DNA of 30,871 nucleotides from CAG-882 sp050874385. GTDB taxonomy: Bacteria; Bacillota; Clostridia; Lachnospirales; Lachnospiraceae. Position 1 is the first letter of the stretch. Every line of letters begins with the position of its first letter. The DNA lies in NCBI GenBank assembly GCA_050874385.1, contig JBNMKO010000034.1, forward strand, positions 1-30,871, read 5' to 3'. The position numbers and the translations under genes are program-made. Below, in pieces: positions 7,210 to 14,940 of the stretch. The notes beneath the pieces are model-generated. The model was given only the letters and a program-made list of their open reading frames with translations. It did not search any database and had not been told where the DNA came from.

Positions 7210-8015
7210 TGGCAAAAAAACAGGAAGATGCTCCGGTAAAAACCGATGGATGGAAAGATACGTTTTCCGACCTGATGAATTTACTTTTGTGTTTCTTCGT
7301 TCTTTTGTTTGCATCGTCTAATGTGGATGCTGAGAAGTTTCAACAGATTGCCCAGTCGATGGCGCAGAGCTTTTCGATATTAAATGGCGGTCAGATTGGA
7401 ATTGGTGAAGGTTTACTTATCTCGAGCGGCGCAAGCCAGTTGACAGAGCTGGGGCAGTATTACAGCCAGCTTGGAGCGAATGAGGACGGTGAATCGGATA
7501 CTATTACATATGCAAAGCTTGAACTTGAAAAGGAAGAGCTGAAAGAATCGACAAAGATGGCTGAGAATATAGAGCGGGAGCTCGAAGATAAAAATATATC
7601 GTCATCCGTGGAGGTTCAGACAACAACACATTATGTTCAGCTCACGCTAAAGGGGTCACTTTTGTTTGACTCGGCAAAGGCAGATTTGAAGCCGGAGGCG
7701 AAGGAACTTTTAGGTAAGGTTGCGCAGATACTTGCACAGTATTCTGACAATACAATACAGATACTTGGTCATACGGACAATGTTCCTATAATAGGAGACC
7801 CGCTGTTTACAAGCAATGCAGTGCTTTCGACATACAGAGCGCTTTCGGTATATGAATATCTGGTAAATGACTGCGGGCTTTCGCCGAACAACCTTATGCA
7901 CTCCGGATTTGGTGAGTACAAGCCGGTTGCGGATAACTCAACTGCCGAGGGAAGGGCACAGAACAGGCGTGTTGAGATAAGAATTTACAATAGCTATAAT
8001 AATTATAATGAGTAA
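7209..8015 (+). CDS. motB: Flagellar motor stator protein MotB
   Basis: The product has 268 residues. A short basic/acidic cytoplasmic N-terminus leads into one membrane segment (about 18-37) with the essential ion-binding aspartate D21 in 'FSDLMNLLLCFFVLLFA'. A linker and plug region follows, then an OmpA-like peptidoglycan-binding domain at about 135-265 with 'ILGHTDNVPI', 'LSTYRALSVYEYL' and 'GRAQNRRVEIRI'. MotB anchors the stator to the wall. ATG 7209 shares its first base with the motA TAA, giving TAATG coupling. The sequence alone does not settle whether the motor uses protons or sodium. Confidence 0.96.
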   Translation: MAKKQEDAPVKTDGWKDTFSDLMNLLLCFFVLLFASSNVDAEKFQQIAQSMAQSFSILNGGQIGIGEGLLISSGASQLTELGQYYSQLGANEDGESDTITYAKLELEKEELKESTKMAENIERELEDKNISSSVEVQTTTHYVQLTLKGSLLFDSAKADLKPEAKELLGKVAQILAQYSDNTIQILGHTDNVPIIGDPLFTSNAVLSTYRALSVYEYLVNDCGLSPNNLMHSGFGEYKPVADNSTAEGRAQNRRVEIRIYNSYNNYNE

Positions 8016-8034
8016 ACTATAGGAGGAAGAAAAA

Positions 8035-8556
8035 GTGAAAAAGAGTCTTTTACAAATCATTACACTTACTTTGGTTGTGGTGAACCTTGTGCTCTCAGCG
8101 GTGCTGATGTTCACATGTATGCCGGCAATCAGTAAGACAGGAACACTTGTAAACAAAATCTGTGAGATTGTCGATTTGGATGTGAGCGGTTCGACAGGAG
8201 AGGCGGGGGCTGTCGATGTCGCAGACCTTGAGGAGATTGCGGTGACATTTAACGGTGAGTCCACAACATCTCTCAATCTCAAGACGGGCGATGATGGCAA
8301 GGCACATGTTATAGTAGTTGGTATGAGTATAGTACTCAACAAGAAACATTCAGATTATGCTGCTAAGCATGAGTCAATCAGTTCTGCCATGAGCCAGATT
8401 GACAGTACAATCATTGATGTCATATCACAGTACACAATGGATCAGGCTAATTATAACAAGGAAGAAATCCGCAAAGAGATTTTAGGAAGACTGCAGCAGC
8501 TTTTTAGCTCGACATTTATATATGATGTAAGCTTCACAAGTTTTATTACCCAGTAA
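8035..8556 (+). CDS. fliL: Flagellar basal-body-associated protein FliL
   Basis: The product has 173 residues. It has one N-terminal membrane segment (about 7-27) and an extracytoplasmic domain ending in 'ILGRLQQLFSSTFIYDVSF', which fits FliL. FliL rings surround stators and support torque. The start is GTG 8035, with AGGAGGAAG placed 8-14 bases upstream; no in-frame ATG is better placed. It lies between motB and fliM. In Bacillus fliL also stands directly before fliM, so motA and motB here look inserted between swrD and fliL. Confidence 0.9.
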   Translation: MKKSLLQIITLTLVVVNLVLSAVLMFTCMPAISKTGTLVNKICEIVDLDVSGSTGEAGAVDVADLEEIAVTFNGESTTSLNLKTGDDGKAHVIVVGMSIVLNKKHSDYAAKHESISSAMSQIDSTIIDVISQYTMDQANYNKEEIRKEILGRLQQLFSSTFIYDVSFTSFITQ

Positions 8557-8586
8557 TGTATTCTAAGAGAAAGGCAGGTGGCTTTA

Positions 8587-9567
8587 ATGAGCGAAGTCCT
8601 GTCGCAGAGCGAGATAGATAATCTACTGAAAGCTCTCAACAGTGGTGAGCTTGATGTAGATGAAATAAAGGATAAAGATGAGAAACAGGTCAAGAATTAT
8701 GATTTCGCCAGACCGACAAAGTTTTCAAAGGAACATCTCCGAACATTGGAGATAATCTTTGAACATTATGGCAGACTTTTGTCAACCAATTTGCCGGCGT
8801 ATTTAAGAAAAGCTGTTCAGGTTGAAATTGTCAATTCAGAGTCAGTTATCTATTCAGAGTTTTCAAATGCACTCTCAAATCCGGTGCTTTTAGGCGTTGT
8901 CGATATGACACCGCTTGAGGGCACCATAGTTATGGAGTTATCGGGAAATTTAGCTTATGCAATGATTGACCGACTGCTTGGAGGCGAGGGAGAACCGCTT
9001 GACAAGATAAGAGATTACTCGGAGATAGAGCTGGTTATTCTTGAACGTATCTATACGATATGTGTCAACCTGCTCAGAGAGCCTTGGCAGAACGTAGTTC
9101 ATATAACACCGAGACTTGAGAGAATTGAGACAAATTCTCAGTTTGCCCAGATTATTTCGCCAAGCGAAACTATTGCAATTATTACAATTAATGTTAAAAT
9201 AGGTGATGTGGAAGGTCTTATGAATATATGTCTTCCATTTGGAGTGTTAGAGCCTGTTATGGATAAGCTCAATACGAAGTATTGGTTTTCAACCATGCAG
9301 GATAAGGACAATAAATCGTACAATGACGCGATTGAAAGCCTCATATCCAAAGCTCAGATTCCTATCAAGGCTGTTCTCGGTAACAGCTCGATTTCGGTAA
9401 ATGACTTTATCAATATGCACATCGGTGATGTGATTAAGCTGAATAGAGGTATTGATGAGGAATTAGATATTTTTGTGGGCAATATGAAGAAGTTTGCGGC
9501 TCTGCCCGGTTCGTCCAATGACAATTATGCGGTACGAATTACGCAAATACTGAAAGAAGAGGAGTGA
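8587..9567 (+). CDS. fliM: Flagellar motor switch protein FliM
   Basis: The product has 326 residues. FliM links FliG to FliN/FliY in the C-ring and binds phospho-CheY. The CheY-binding peptide 'LSQSEIDNLLKAL' stands at the N-terminus. The middle CheC-like domain (about 45-230) starts with 'YDFARPTKFSKEHLRTLEII', and the C-terminal SpoA/FliN-like domain covers about 245-320. I chose ATG 8587 (MSEVLSQSEID) over the in-frame GTG at 8578, since AGGTGG (8576-8581) sits 5 bases before 8587 and would overlap 8578. Four bases separate its stop from fliY. Confidence 0.97.
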   Translation: MSEVLSQSEIDNLLKALNSGELDVDEIKDKDEKQVKNYDFARPTKFSKEHLRTLEIIFEHYGRLLSTNLPAYLRKAVQVEIVNSESVIYSEFSNALSNPVLLGVVDMTPLEGTIVMELSGNLAYAMIDRLLGGEGEPLDKIRDYSEIELVILERIYTICVNLLREPWQNVVHITPRLERIETNSQFAQIISPSETIAIITINVKIGDVEGLMNICLPFGVLEPVMDKLNTKYWFSTMQDKDNKSYNDAIESLISKAQIPIKAVLGNSSISVNDFINMHIGDVIKLNRGIDEELDIFVGNMKKFAALPGSSNDNYAVRITQILKEEE

Positions 9568-9571
9568 AACA

Positions 9572-10918
9572 ATGGACGGAATGTTATCACAAGAAGAAAT
9601 AAACGCATTATTGGCCGGAGCTGATAATAACAGCGGCGGAGATAACAAGTCTTCAGCAGCGGATTCAACATCCCCAGCTAGTGATGAAGAATTTCTTACA
9701 GAAGAACAGAAGGATGCCATTGGTGAGATTTCCAATATCAGTATGGGTTCAGCAGCGACAACTCTTGGAATGCTGCTCAATCAGACTGTTAATATTACGA
9801 CACCGAATGTATCGTACATAACTTGGGATGAATTGTCTGATTCATATGACAGACCATGTGTATTCCTTCAAATCAAGTATGTTGAAGGTCTTGATGGAAG
9901 CAATATACTTGTACTCAAAGAAAATGATGTTAAGATTATCACAGACCTTATGATGGGCGGTCCGGGTGTGGCATCAGATGAGCCTCTCACGGATTTGCAT
10001 TTGAGCGCTATTGGTGAGGCTATGAACCAGATGATGGGAAGTGCTTCCACATCTATGTCATCAATGCTCAATAAAAAGATTGATATAAGCCCGCCAATTG
10101 CTGAGATTGTCGATTTAAATGAGAGCATAAATACAGGGAAACTTCCGGGATTTCTTAAATCTAAGTTTGTAAAAGTTTCTTTTAAGATGCTTATTGGAGA
10201 CCTGATTGATAGTGAGATAATGCAGTTGTATCCGCTTGACTTTGCAAAATCGCTATATGAAATCTTTGGAATGAGCGATGATTCGGGTTCGTCAAGTAGC
10301 AGCTCAAGCTCACAGTCATCGTCATCAGCATCACAGACGGCGGCAGCACCGCAGGCAGGAATGAACGGTGGTGCACCGGGAATGAATGGCGGTTATCCAC
10401 AGCAGGGAATGAACCAAATGCCGAATATGGGCGGTGCACCGGGAATGAATGGTGGTTATCCACAGCAGGGAATGAACCAGATGCCGAATATGGGCGGTTA
10501 TGCACCAGATATGAGTGGAGGCTATCCACAGCAGGGCGGTTCATATGGACAGCCGCCGATGGGAGGTTATATGCAGCCAGCAATGCCGTATCCACAGCCA
10601 CAGATAATGGGTGGTTATCAGATGCCGAATGTACAGCCGGCAGCATTTCAGGCTTTTACAGGAGATGTCGGAGCCGGAAATCAGCCTGAGAATATCGGCT
10701 TGATTATGGATGTGCCACTTGAGGTTACAGTGGAGCTTGGAAGAACCAAGAAGTCGATTAAGGAGATACTTGATTTTGCTCCTGGAACAATCGTAGAGCT
10801 CAATAAGATTGCGGGTGAGCCTGTGGACGTACTTGTAAACGGAAAGTTCGTTGCAAAGGGCGAAGTTGTGGTAATCGAGGAGAGCTTCGGAATTAAAATA
10901 ACAGAAATTATAAAATAA
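9572..10918 (+). CDS. fliY: Flagellar motor switch phosphatase FliY (CheC-like plus FliN domain)
   Basis: The product has 448 residues. Domains in order: a CheY-binding peptide 'MLSQEEINALLAG' at residues 4-16; a CheC-like phosphatase domain (about 45-225) with both half-sites, 'DAIGEISNISMGSA' and 'LSAIGEAMNQMMGSA'; a long linker (about 230-365) of Ser then Gly, Met, Pro, Gln and Asn; and a FliN/SpoA domain (about 370-448) starting 'IGLIMDVPLEVTVELG'. FliY forms the base of the C-ring and removes phosphate from CheY-P in Firmicutes. In the second half-site the E-x-x-N spacing is loosened (EAMNQ), but the residues are present. The linker carries a 21-residue tandem repeat and makes this protein longer than the Bacillus form (about 378 aa). 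GAGGAG precedes the ATG. Confidence 0.95.
   Translation: MDGMLSQEEINALLAGADNNSGGDNKSSAADSTSPASDEEFLTEEQKDAIGEISNISMGSAATTLGMLLNQTVNITTPNVSYITWDELSDSYDRPCVFLQIKYVEGLDGSNILVLKENDVKIITDLMMGGPGVASDEPLTDLHLSAIGEAMNQMMGSASTSMSSMLNKKIDISPPIAEIVDLNESINTGKLPGFLKSKFVKVSFKMLIGDLIDSEIMQLYPLDFAKSLYEIFGMSDDSGSSSSSSSSQSSSSASQTAAAPQAGMNGGAPGMNGGYPQQGMNQMPNMGGAPGMNGGYPQQGMNQMPNMGGYAPDMSGGYPQQGGSYGQPPMGGYMQPAMPYPQPQIMGGYQMPNVQPAAFQAFTGDVGAGNQPENIGLIMDVPLEVTVELGRTKKSIKEILDFAPGTIVELNKIAGEPVDVLVNGKFVAKGEVVVIEESFGIKITEIIK
10370..10495 (+). repeat. 63-bp tandem duplication in the FliY linker
   Basis: Two near-identical 63-base units (10370-10432 and 10433-10495) each encode 21 residues running from GAPGMNGGYPQQ to NQMPNMG. 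A degraded third copy follows ('GGYAPDMSGGYPQQGG'). They differ at only a few third positions, so the duplication is recent. It lengthens the flexible linker between the CheC-like and FliN domains without shifting the frame. Confidence 0.9.
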
Positions 10919-10929
10919 TAAAAAAATAT

Positions 10930-10958
10930 GTACAAATTTGATTATTTTATAGTATAAT
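10930..10958 (+). promoter_or_regulatory. Possible internal sigma-A promoter upstream of cheY
   Basis: A perfect TATAAT lies at 10953-10958 in the AT-rich 83-base gap before cheY. The hexamer 17 bases upstream (10930-10935, GTACAA) is a poor -35 match, and there is no TG extension. The gap is longer than most in this operon. An extra promoter would allow CheY to be made at higher levels than the operon promoter gives. AT-rich DNA produces TATAAT often, so confidence is limited. Confidence 0.35.
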
Positions 10959-11001
10959 GGTAACTAATGTATGATTAATAATTACTCAAAGGAGAATTTT
11001 T

Positions 11002-11364
11002 ATGGCAAAGAATATATTAATTTGCGACGATGCAGCTTTTATGAGAATGATGATTAAGGACATTCTTACAAAGAATGGCTACAATGTGGTAGGCGAGGCA
11101 GAGAACGGTGCTAAGGCAGTTGAGAAGTATAACGAGCTCAAGCCAGACCTTGTACTTATGGACATCACAATGCCTGAGATGGATGGTATTCAGGCACTCA
11201 AGGCTATTAAGGCAGCGGATGCTTCTGCCATGGTTATTATGTGTTCAGCTATGGGTCAGCAGGCGATGGTTATCGAGTCAATTCAGTCAGGCGCTAAGGA
11301 CTTTATTGTAAAGCCTTTCCAGCAGGATAGAGTATTAGAGGCGGTTAGAAAGGTAGTAGGTTAG
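11002..11364 (+). CDS. cheY: Chemotaxis response regulator CheY
   Basis: The product has 120 residues, a stand-alone receiver domain. The acidic pair D9/D10 ('ILICDDAAFMR'), the phospho-acceptor D54 ('LVLMDITMPEMDG'), the switch Ser in 'MCSAMGQ' and the conserved lysine K104 ('FIVKPF') are all in place. There is no output domain. CheY-P binds FliM and FliY to set the rotation sense. It is placed between fliY and fliO as in Bacillus. AAAGGAGAA precedes the ATG. Its TAG stop shares one base with the next start. Confidence 0.96.
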   Translation: MAKNILICDDAAFMRMMIKDILTKNGYNVVGEAENGAKAVEKYNELKPDLVLMDITMPEMDGIQALKAIKAADASAMVIMCSAMGQQAMVIESIQSGAKDFIVKPFQQDRVLEAVRKVVG

Positions 11365-11744
11365 TGCGGTATCTGGTGCTTCTTACAGGGATAAACGGCA
11401 TTGCTCAACTTTTTACAGTTGCAGTGCTGTTTGTCATTGTACTTGTTATGACTTATTTTACGACAAGATTTATTGGCAACTATCAGAAAGGTCATCTGTC
11501 AGGGAATAATATACAAATCTTAGACACGGTTCGCCTTTCGCAGAATAAGCTGATACAGATTGTCCGCACGGGTGATAAGTATTTTGCTATCGCCGTGTGT
11601 AAAGATACTGTTACATTGTTAGGCGAGCTTGATGGCGATAGTATTGTTGTCAGCCCGCAGAATAAAGTTACTGATGAAAAATTTGAGAATATTCTCAACA
11701 GATTCAGAAAAAAAGAACAGGAAAATAAGCAGGAAGACAGGTAG
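11364..11744 (+). CDS. fliO: Flagellar biosynthesis protein FliO (FliZ of Bacillus)
   Basis: The product has 126 residues. One membrane segment lies at about 10-32 ('LFTVAVLFVIVLVMTYF'). After it comes a small cytoplasmic beta-rich domain with the FliO pattern 'IQILDTVRLSQNKLIQIVRTG' split over residues 50-70, then a charged, Lys/Glu-rich tail. FliO helps assemble the FliP ring of the export gate. The GTG start at 11364 overlaps the cheY stop (TAGTG) and AGGTAGTAGG lies before it. The family is poorly conserved, so position before fliP is a major part of the call. Confidence 0.88.
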   Translation: MRYLVLLTGINGIAQLFTVAVLFVIVLVMTYFTTRFIGNYQKGHLSGNNIQILDTVRLSQNKLIQIVRTGDKYFAIAVCKDTVTLLGELDGDSIVVSPQNKVTDEKFENILNRFRKKEQENKQEDR

Positions 11745-11749
11745 AAGAT

Positions 11750-12589
11750 ATGTACACTAGAAAGAACTTTAAGAAGAACGCATTTAGATTTTTTATGCTC
11801 TTCGCGCTTGTTTTTATGATACTGCTTATGAATTCGGAGAGAGCTGTGTATGCGGCTGAGGGTACGAGCGTTTCAGGTACACTTAACGGTGAGACCCAGA
11901 CATCATATGAGGATAAGGATTATAATCTGCTCACGATAGGTGTGGCGGCAGGTGACGAGAACATGGCGAGCGTTTTGCAGATGCTTGCAATTCTCACAGT
12001 AATTTCACTTGCACCGTCAATTCTGATAATGCTGACATCATTTACAAGAATTGTTATTGTTCTGCATTTTACAAGGGCAGCGCTTAACACCCAGACAGTT
12101 CCGCCGAATCAGATTATTGTGGGTCTGGCTCTGTTTCTGACATTTTTTATAATGGCTCCTACACTCAACACTGTGTACAACGATGCCATTAAGCCTCTCT
12201 CTGCAGGAGAGATTACTGCCGAGGAAGCTTTAGAGACGGGAATGGTTCCGATAAGGGAGTTTATGCTCGGTCAGACAAACAAGAAGGATATAAAGATGTT
12301 CCTTGAGATAGCGGGAAATCAGGAGGTTCAGACGGAGGACGACATTCCAACGTCAGTCCTTATCCCGAGCTTTATTGTCAGCGAACTCAGGACAGCATTT
12401 ATAATCGGATTTCTTATATACATACCGTTTATTGTCATCGATATGGTTGTCGCGTCGACGCTCATGTCAATGGGTATGATGATGCTCCCGCCGACGACAA
12501 TTTCCATGCCGTTTAAGATACTTTTATTTGTGATAGCTGACGGCTGGAATTTGGTTATAGGAAATCTTGTAAAGACTTTTTATCATTAA
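11750..12589 (+). CDS. fliP: Flagellar export gate protein FliP
   Basis: The product has 279 residues. It starts with a basic segment and a hydrophobic stretch (about 12-30) that reads as a cleavable signal peptide, ending near 'AVYAAEG'. The membrane segments that follow carry the FliP signatures 'MLTSFTRIVIVLHFTRAAL', 'PPNQIIVGLALFLTFFIMAP' and, near the C-terminus, 'LMSMGMMMLPPTTISMPFKI'. FliP forms the pentameric core of the export gate with FliQ and FliR. ATG 11750 follows AGGTAGAAG. A 73-base gap with a strong hairpin separates it from fliQ. Confidence 0.97.
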   Translation: MYTRKNFKKNAFRFFMLFALVFMILLMNSERAVYAAEGTSVSGTLNGETQTSYEDKDYNLLTIGVAAGDENMASVLQMLAILTVISLAPSILIMLTSFTRIVIVLHFTRAALNTQTVPPNQIIVGLALFLTFFIMAPTLNTVYNDAIKPLSAGEITAEEALETGMVPIREFMLGQTNKKDIKMFLEIAGNQEVQTEDDIPTSVLIPSFIVSELRTAFIIGFLIYIPFIVIDMVVASTLMSMGMMMLPPTTISMPFKILLFVIADGWNLVIGNLVKTFYH

Positions 12590-12603
12590 AATAAAGGCAC
12601 AAG

Positions 12604-12637
12604 AAATCACTGCCTCCACTTAGGTGGGGGCTGATTT
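12604..12637 (+). other. Strong GC-rich hairpin between fliP and fliQ
   Basis: AAATCA (12604-12609) pairs with TGATTT (12632-12637), and inside it GCCTCCAC (12612-12619) pairs with GTGGGGGC (12624-12631) with one G-U. The loop is TTAG, with a 2-base bulge (CT) on the left arm. That makes 14 bp of stem, far stronger than anything else inside the operon. No U-run follows, so it is not a normal terminator. It could be an RNA stability or processing element, or a remnant of an IS200/IS605-type hairpin end or related small repeat. Confidence 0.6.
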
Positions 12638-12662
12638 GGTATTTAGAGCAAAGGAGAGTAAA

Positions 12663-12935
12663 ATGACTCAACAGCAGGTAATTGATATAATGAGGGAGGC
12701 GCTTTTTCTTATAATCAAGTGTTCAGCGCCGCTTCTTCTCGTCTCACTTATTGTGGGTTTGATAATAAGTATATTTCAGACAATCACGTCCATTCAGGAG
12801 CAGACGCTTACATTTGTGCCAAAGATTATTGCGGTATTTTTTACGCTTATGCTTCTTGCAGGTTGGATGGGAAACAGTCTTACGGAGTATATGAATGAGC
12901 TCTGGGGCTCGTTTAATACTTTGTGTGGTTTTTGA
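12663..12935 (+). CDS. fliQ: Flagellar export gate protein FliQ
   Basis: The product has 90 residues, the normal FliQ length (about 89). Two membrane hairpin segments lie at about 13-38 and 52-72, with the family pattern 'LIVGLIISIFQTITSIQEQT' followed by 'LTFVPKI'. FliQ subunits wrap around the FliP-FliR core of the gate. I chose ATG 12663 over an upstream GTG at 12624. AAGGAG (12651-12656) is properly spaced for 12663, the product then begins MTQQQVIDIM like other FliQ proteins, and the GTG lies inside a hairpin. Confidence 0.97.
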   Translation: MTQQQVIDIMREALFLIIKCSAPLLLVSLIVGLIISIFQTITSIQEQTLTFVPKIIAVFFTLMLLAGWMGNSLTEYMNELWGSFNTLCGF

Positions 12936-12962
12936 CACAGGCATATCGGAGATTAGAAGAGT

Positions 12963-13748
12963 ATGACATTGAATGTTGATACATTATTTTCACAGTGGGA
13001 ATTGTATTTGCTGATATTGGTTCGCATAACGAGCTTTATCTATACCGCACCGTTTTTTTCAATGAGCAATGTACCGGCGAGAACCAAGCTGGGGCTTGCC
13101 GTGTTTGTATCATATATTATTGTATGCGTGGCACCTGAACAGAGTTATTCATATGATGGTGTTATTGGTTATGCAATACTGGTGCTCAAGGAGGCGGTTG
13201 TAGGTCTTTCAATAGGTTTTTGTGCTAACCTCTGTGTGCAGGCGATACATTTCGCAGGATATATAATTGATATAAATATAGGTCTGTCCATGGCTACCAT
13301 GTATGACCCTGCCACTAAAATGCAGGTTAATCTGTCAGGACAGTTGTACTATTATGTTGTGCTTTTACTTATGATGGCTTCAGGTCTGCACAGATTTTTA
13401 ATTCAGGCGATAGTGGATACATATGCGGTTATTCCTGTGGGTGCTGCCATAATTAAGCCCACAATATATAATACAGTGTTAGAGTTTGTCACGGATTACT
13501 TTGTAATAGGATTTCGTATCGCTCTTCCTGTGTTTATTACATTGACGCTTATGAGCTGTATACTGGGTATAATGTCAAAGATTGCCCCGCAGATGAATAT
13601 GTTTGCGATAGGAATGCAGCTTAAAATTCTGGTCGGATTGTTTGTTATGTATCTGACCGTATCATTGCTTCCGTCAGTGTCGAGCTTTCTAATGGAGACA
13701 ATGAAGAGTAATATTGTAGATATTGTGAAGGGGATGTATACCGGGTGA
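12963..13748 (+). CDS. fliR: Flagellar export gate protein FliR
   Basis: The product has 261 residues and about six membrane segments. The family patterns include 'ILVRITSFIYTAPFFS', 'VPARTKLGLAVFVSY', 'LKEAVVGLSIGFCANL' and 'ATMYDPATKMQVNLSGQLYY'. One FliR sits with five FliP in the gate core. ATG 12963 has a modest upstream site (GGAGATTAGAAG). Its end overlaps the flhB start by four bases (GTGA, 13745-13748). Confidence 0.96.
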   Translation: MTLNVDTLFSQWELYLLILVRITSFIYTAPFFSMSNVPARTKLGLAVFVSYIIVCVAPEQSYSYDGVIGYAILVLKEAVVGLSIGFCANLCVQAIHFAGYIIDINIGLSMATMYDPATKMQVNLSGQLYYYVVLLLMMASGLHRFLIQAIVDTYAVIPVGAAIIKPTIYNTVLEFVTDYFVIGFRIALPVFITLTLMSCILGIMSKIAPQMNMFAIGMQLKILVGLFVMYLTVSLLPSVSSFLMETMKSNIVDIVKGMYTG

Positions 13749-14920
13749 CATGGTTTGATGAAGATATGACAGCTTTTGGAAGAAGAGGACAAACTGTTTC
13801 ATGTCCGGTTTTTTCGTTGCAGTTTTTTGCCCAGGATGGTCCGGGTGGAGAGAAGACAGAGGACCCTACTGATAAAAAGCTTTCCGATGCCCGTAAAGAA
13901 GGACAGGTTGCAAAGGGAAAGGATTTGACATCGTCCGTTATGCTGCTTGTTCTTTTCATGGTACTTCGCTTTACCGTGGGTAATATGGGGGAGAGCTTTA
14001 TTGAATGTTTTAATAAAAATTATACGCTTATAGGTGACTTGTTTGACAGCACACATGGCGATTTTAATATGCAGTACAGCATACAGCTTATAAGGTCTGC
14101 ATCACTCGACATGCTTCTTATGTTGCTGCCGTTCTTTGGCGCGGGTGTCATTGTTGCCATTGTAATAGAAGTTGTGCAGGTTAGATGGAAACCTACAGCC
14201 AAGCCGTTGCAGCCTAAACTCAGCAAGTTTAACCCTGTAAATGGTGTGAAGAGGATATTTTCGGTAAAGACCTTGATGAACCTGTTAAAGCAGATTGTAA
14301 TTCTTGTAATAATCAGTATTGTAGTTTATAATAAGCTGTCTGGCAGAATGTCCGACATATACAAGCTTTATGATATATCACTGATTTCGGCAATCATGCT
14401 TTTGGGTGATATAATATTTGATGTGGGAACAGTTATATGTGTAATTTACCTTGTAATTGGAGTTGTCGATTATGTCTATGAGAAGCGCAAGTTTAAAAAG
14501 GACATGATGATGACAAAGCAGGAAGTCAAGGATGAATGGAAGAACACCGAGGGAAGTCCTGAGGTAAAGCAAAAGCAGCGTCAGAGAATGTCGGAGGTAT
14601 CTAGGCGCAGAATGATGCAGGCGGTTCCGGAGGCGGACGTTGTAATCACGAACCCTACGCATTTTGCGGTTGCCCTTAAATATGAACAGAACAAGGGAAG
14701 GGCACCTATTGTTGTGGCAAAAGGTGAGGATTACCTTGCGGCTAGGATTAAGGAAGCGGCGAAGGAGAACAATGTTGAGATTGTTGAGAATAAACCTCTT
14801 GCGCGTATGCTGTATTATAATGTAGAATTAAATGAGGAAATTCCGCCGGAACTGTATCAGGCAGTTGCAGAAGTTCTGGCATTTGTATATAATATTAAGA
14901 ATAAAAGGACAATGTCCTAA
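13745..14920 (+). CDS. flhB: Flagellar export switch protein FlhB
   Basis: The product is 391 residues from the overlapping GTG. FlhB controls the switch of export specificity. The family start region 'LQFFAQDGPGGEKTEDPT' and 'KKLSDARKEGQVAKGKDL' appear at about residues 26-60, followed by four membrane segments. The autocleavage site NPTH (N303-P304-T305-H306) is intact, within 'VVITNPTHFAVALKYE'. About 25 residues precede the 'LQFFAQ' motif, more than in most relatives. A start at ATG 13766 would shorten this, but it lacks a good ribosome site, whereas GTGA overlap with fliR gives coupling. The start is therefore less certain than the rest. Confidence 0.94.
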   Translation: MTWFDEDMTAFGRRGQTVSCPVFSLQFFAQDGPGGEKTEDPTDKKLSDARKEGQVAKGKDLTSSVMLLVLFMVLRFTVGNMGESFIECFNKNYTLIGDLFDSTHGDFNMQYSIQLIRSASLDMLLMLLPFFGAGVIVAIVIEVVQVRWKPTAKPLQPKLSKFNPVNGVKRIFSVKTLMNLLKQIVILVIISIVVYNKLSGRMSDIYKLYDISLISAIMLLGDIIFDVGTVICVIYLVIGVVDYVYEKRKFKKDMMMTKQEVKDEWKNTEGSPEVKQKQRQRMSEVSRRRMMQAVPEADVVITNPTHFAVALKYEQNKGRAPIVVAKGEDYLAARIKEAAKENNVEIVENKPLARMLYYNVELNEEIPPELYQAVAEVLAFVYNIKNKRTMS

Positions 14921-14940
14921 GCTAGTGAAAGGTGGAGAAC

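Noticed and set aside
12590..12662. Intact insertion sequence between fliP and fliQ
   Set aside because: The gap is only 73 bases, with no transposase and no target duplication. At most a repeat remnant is possible.
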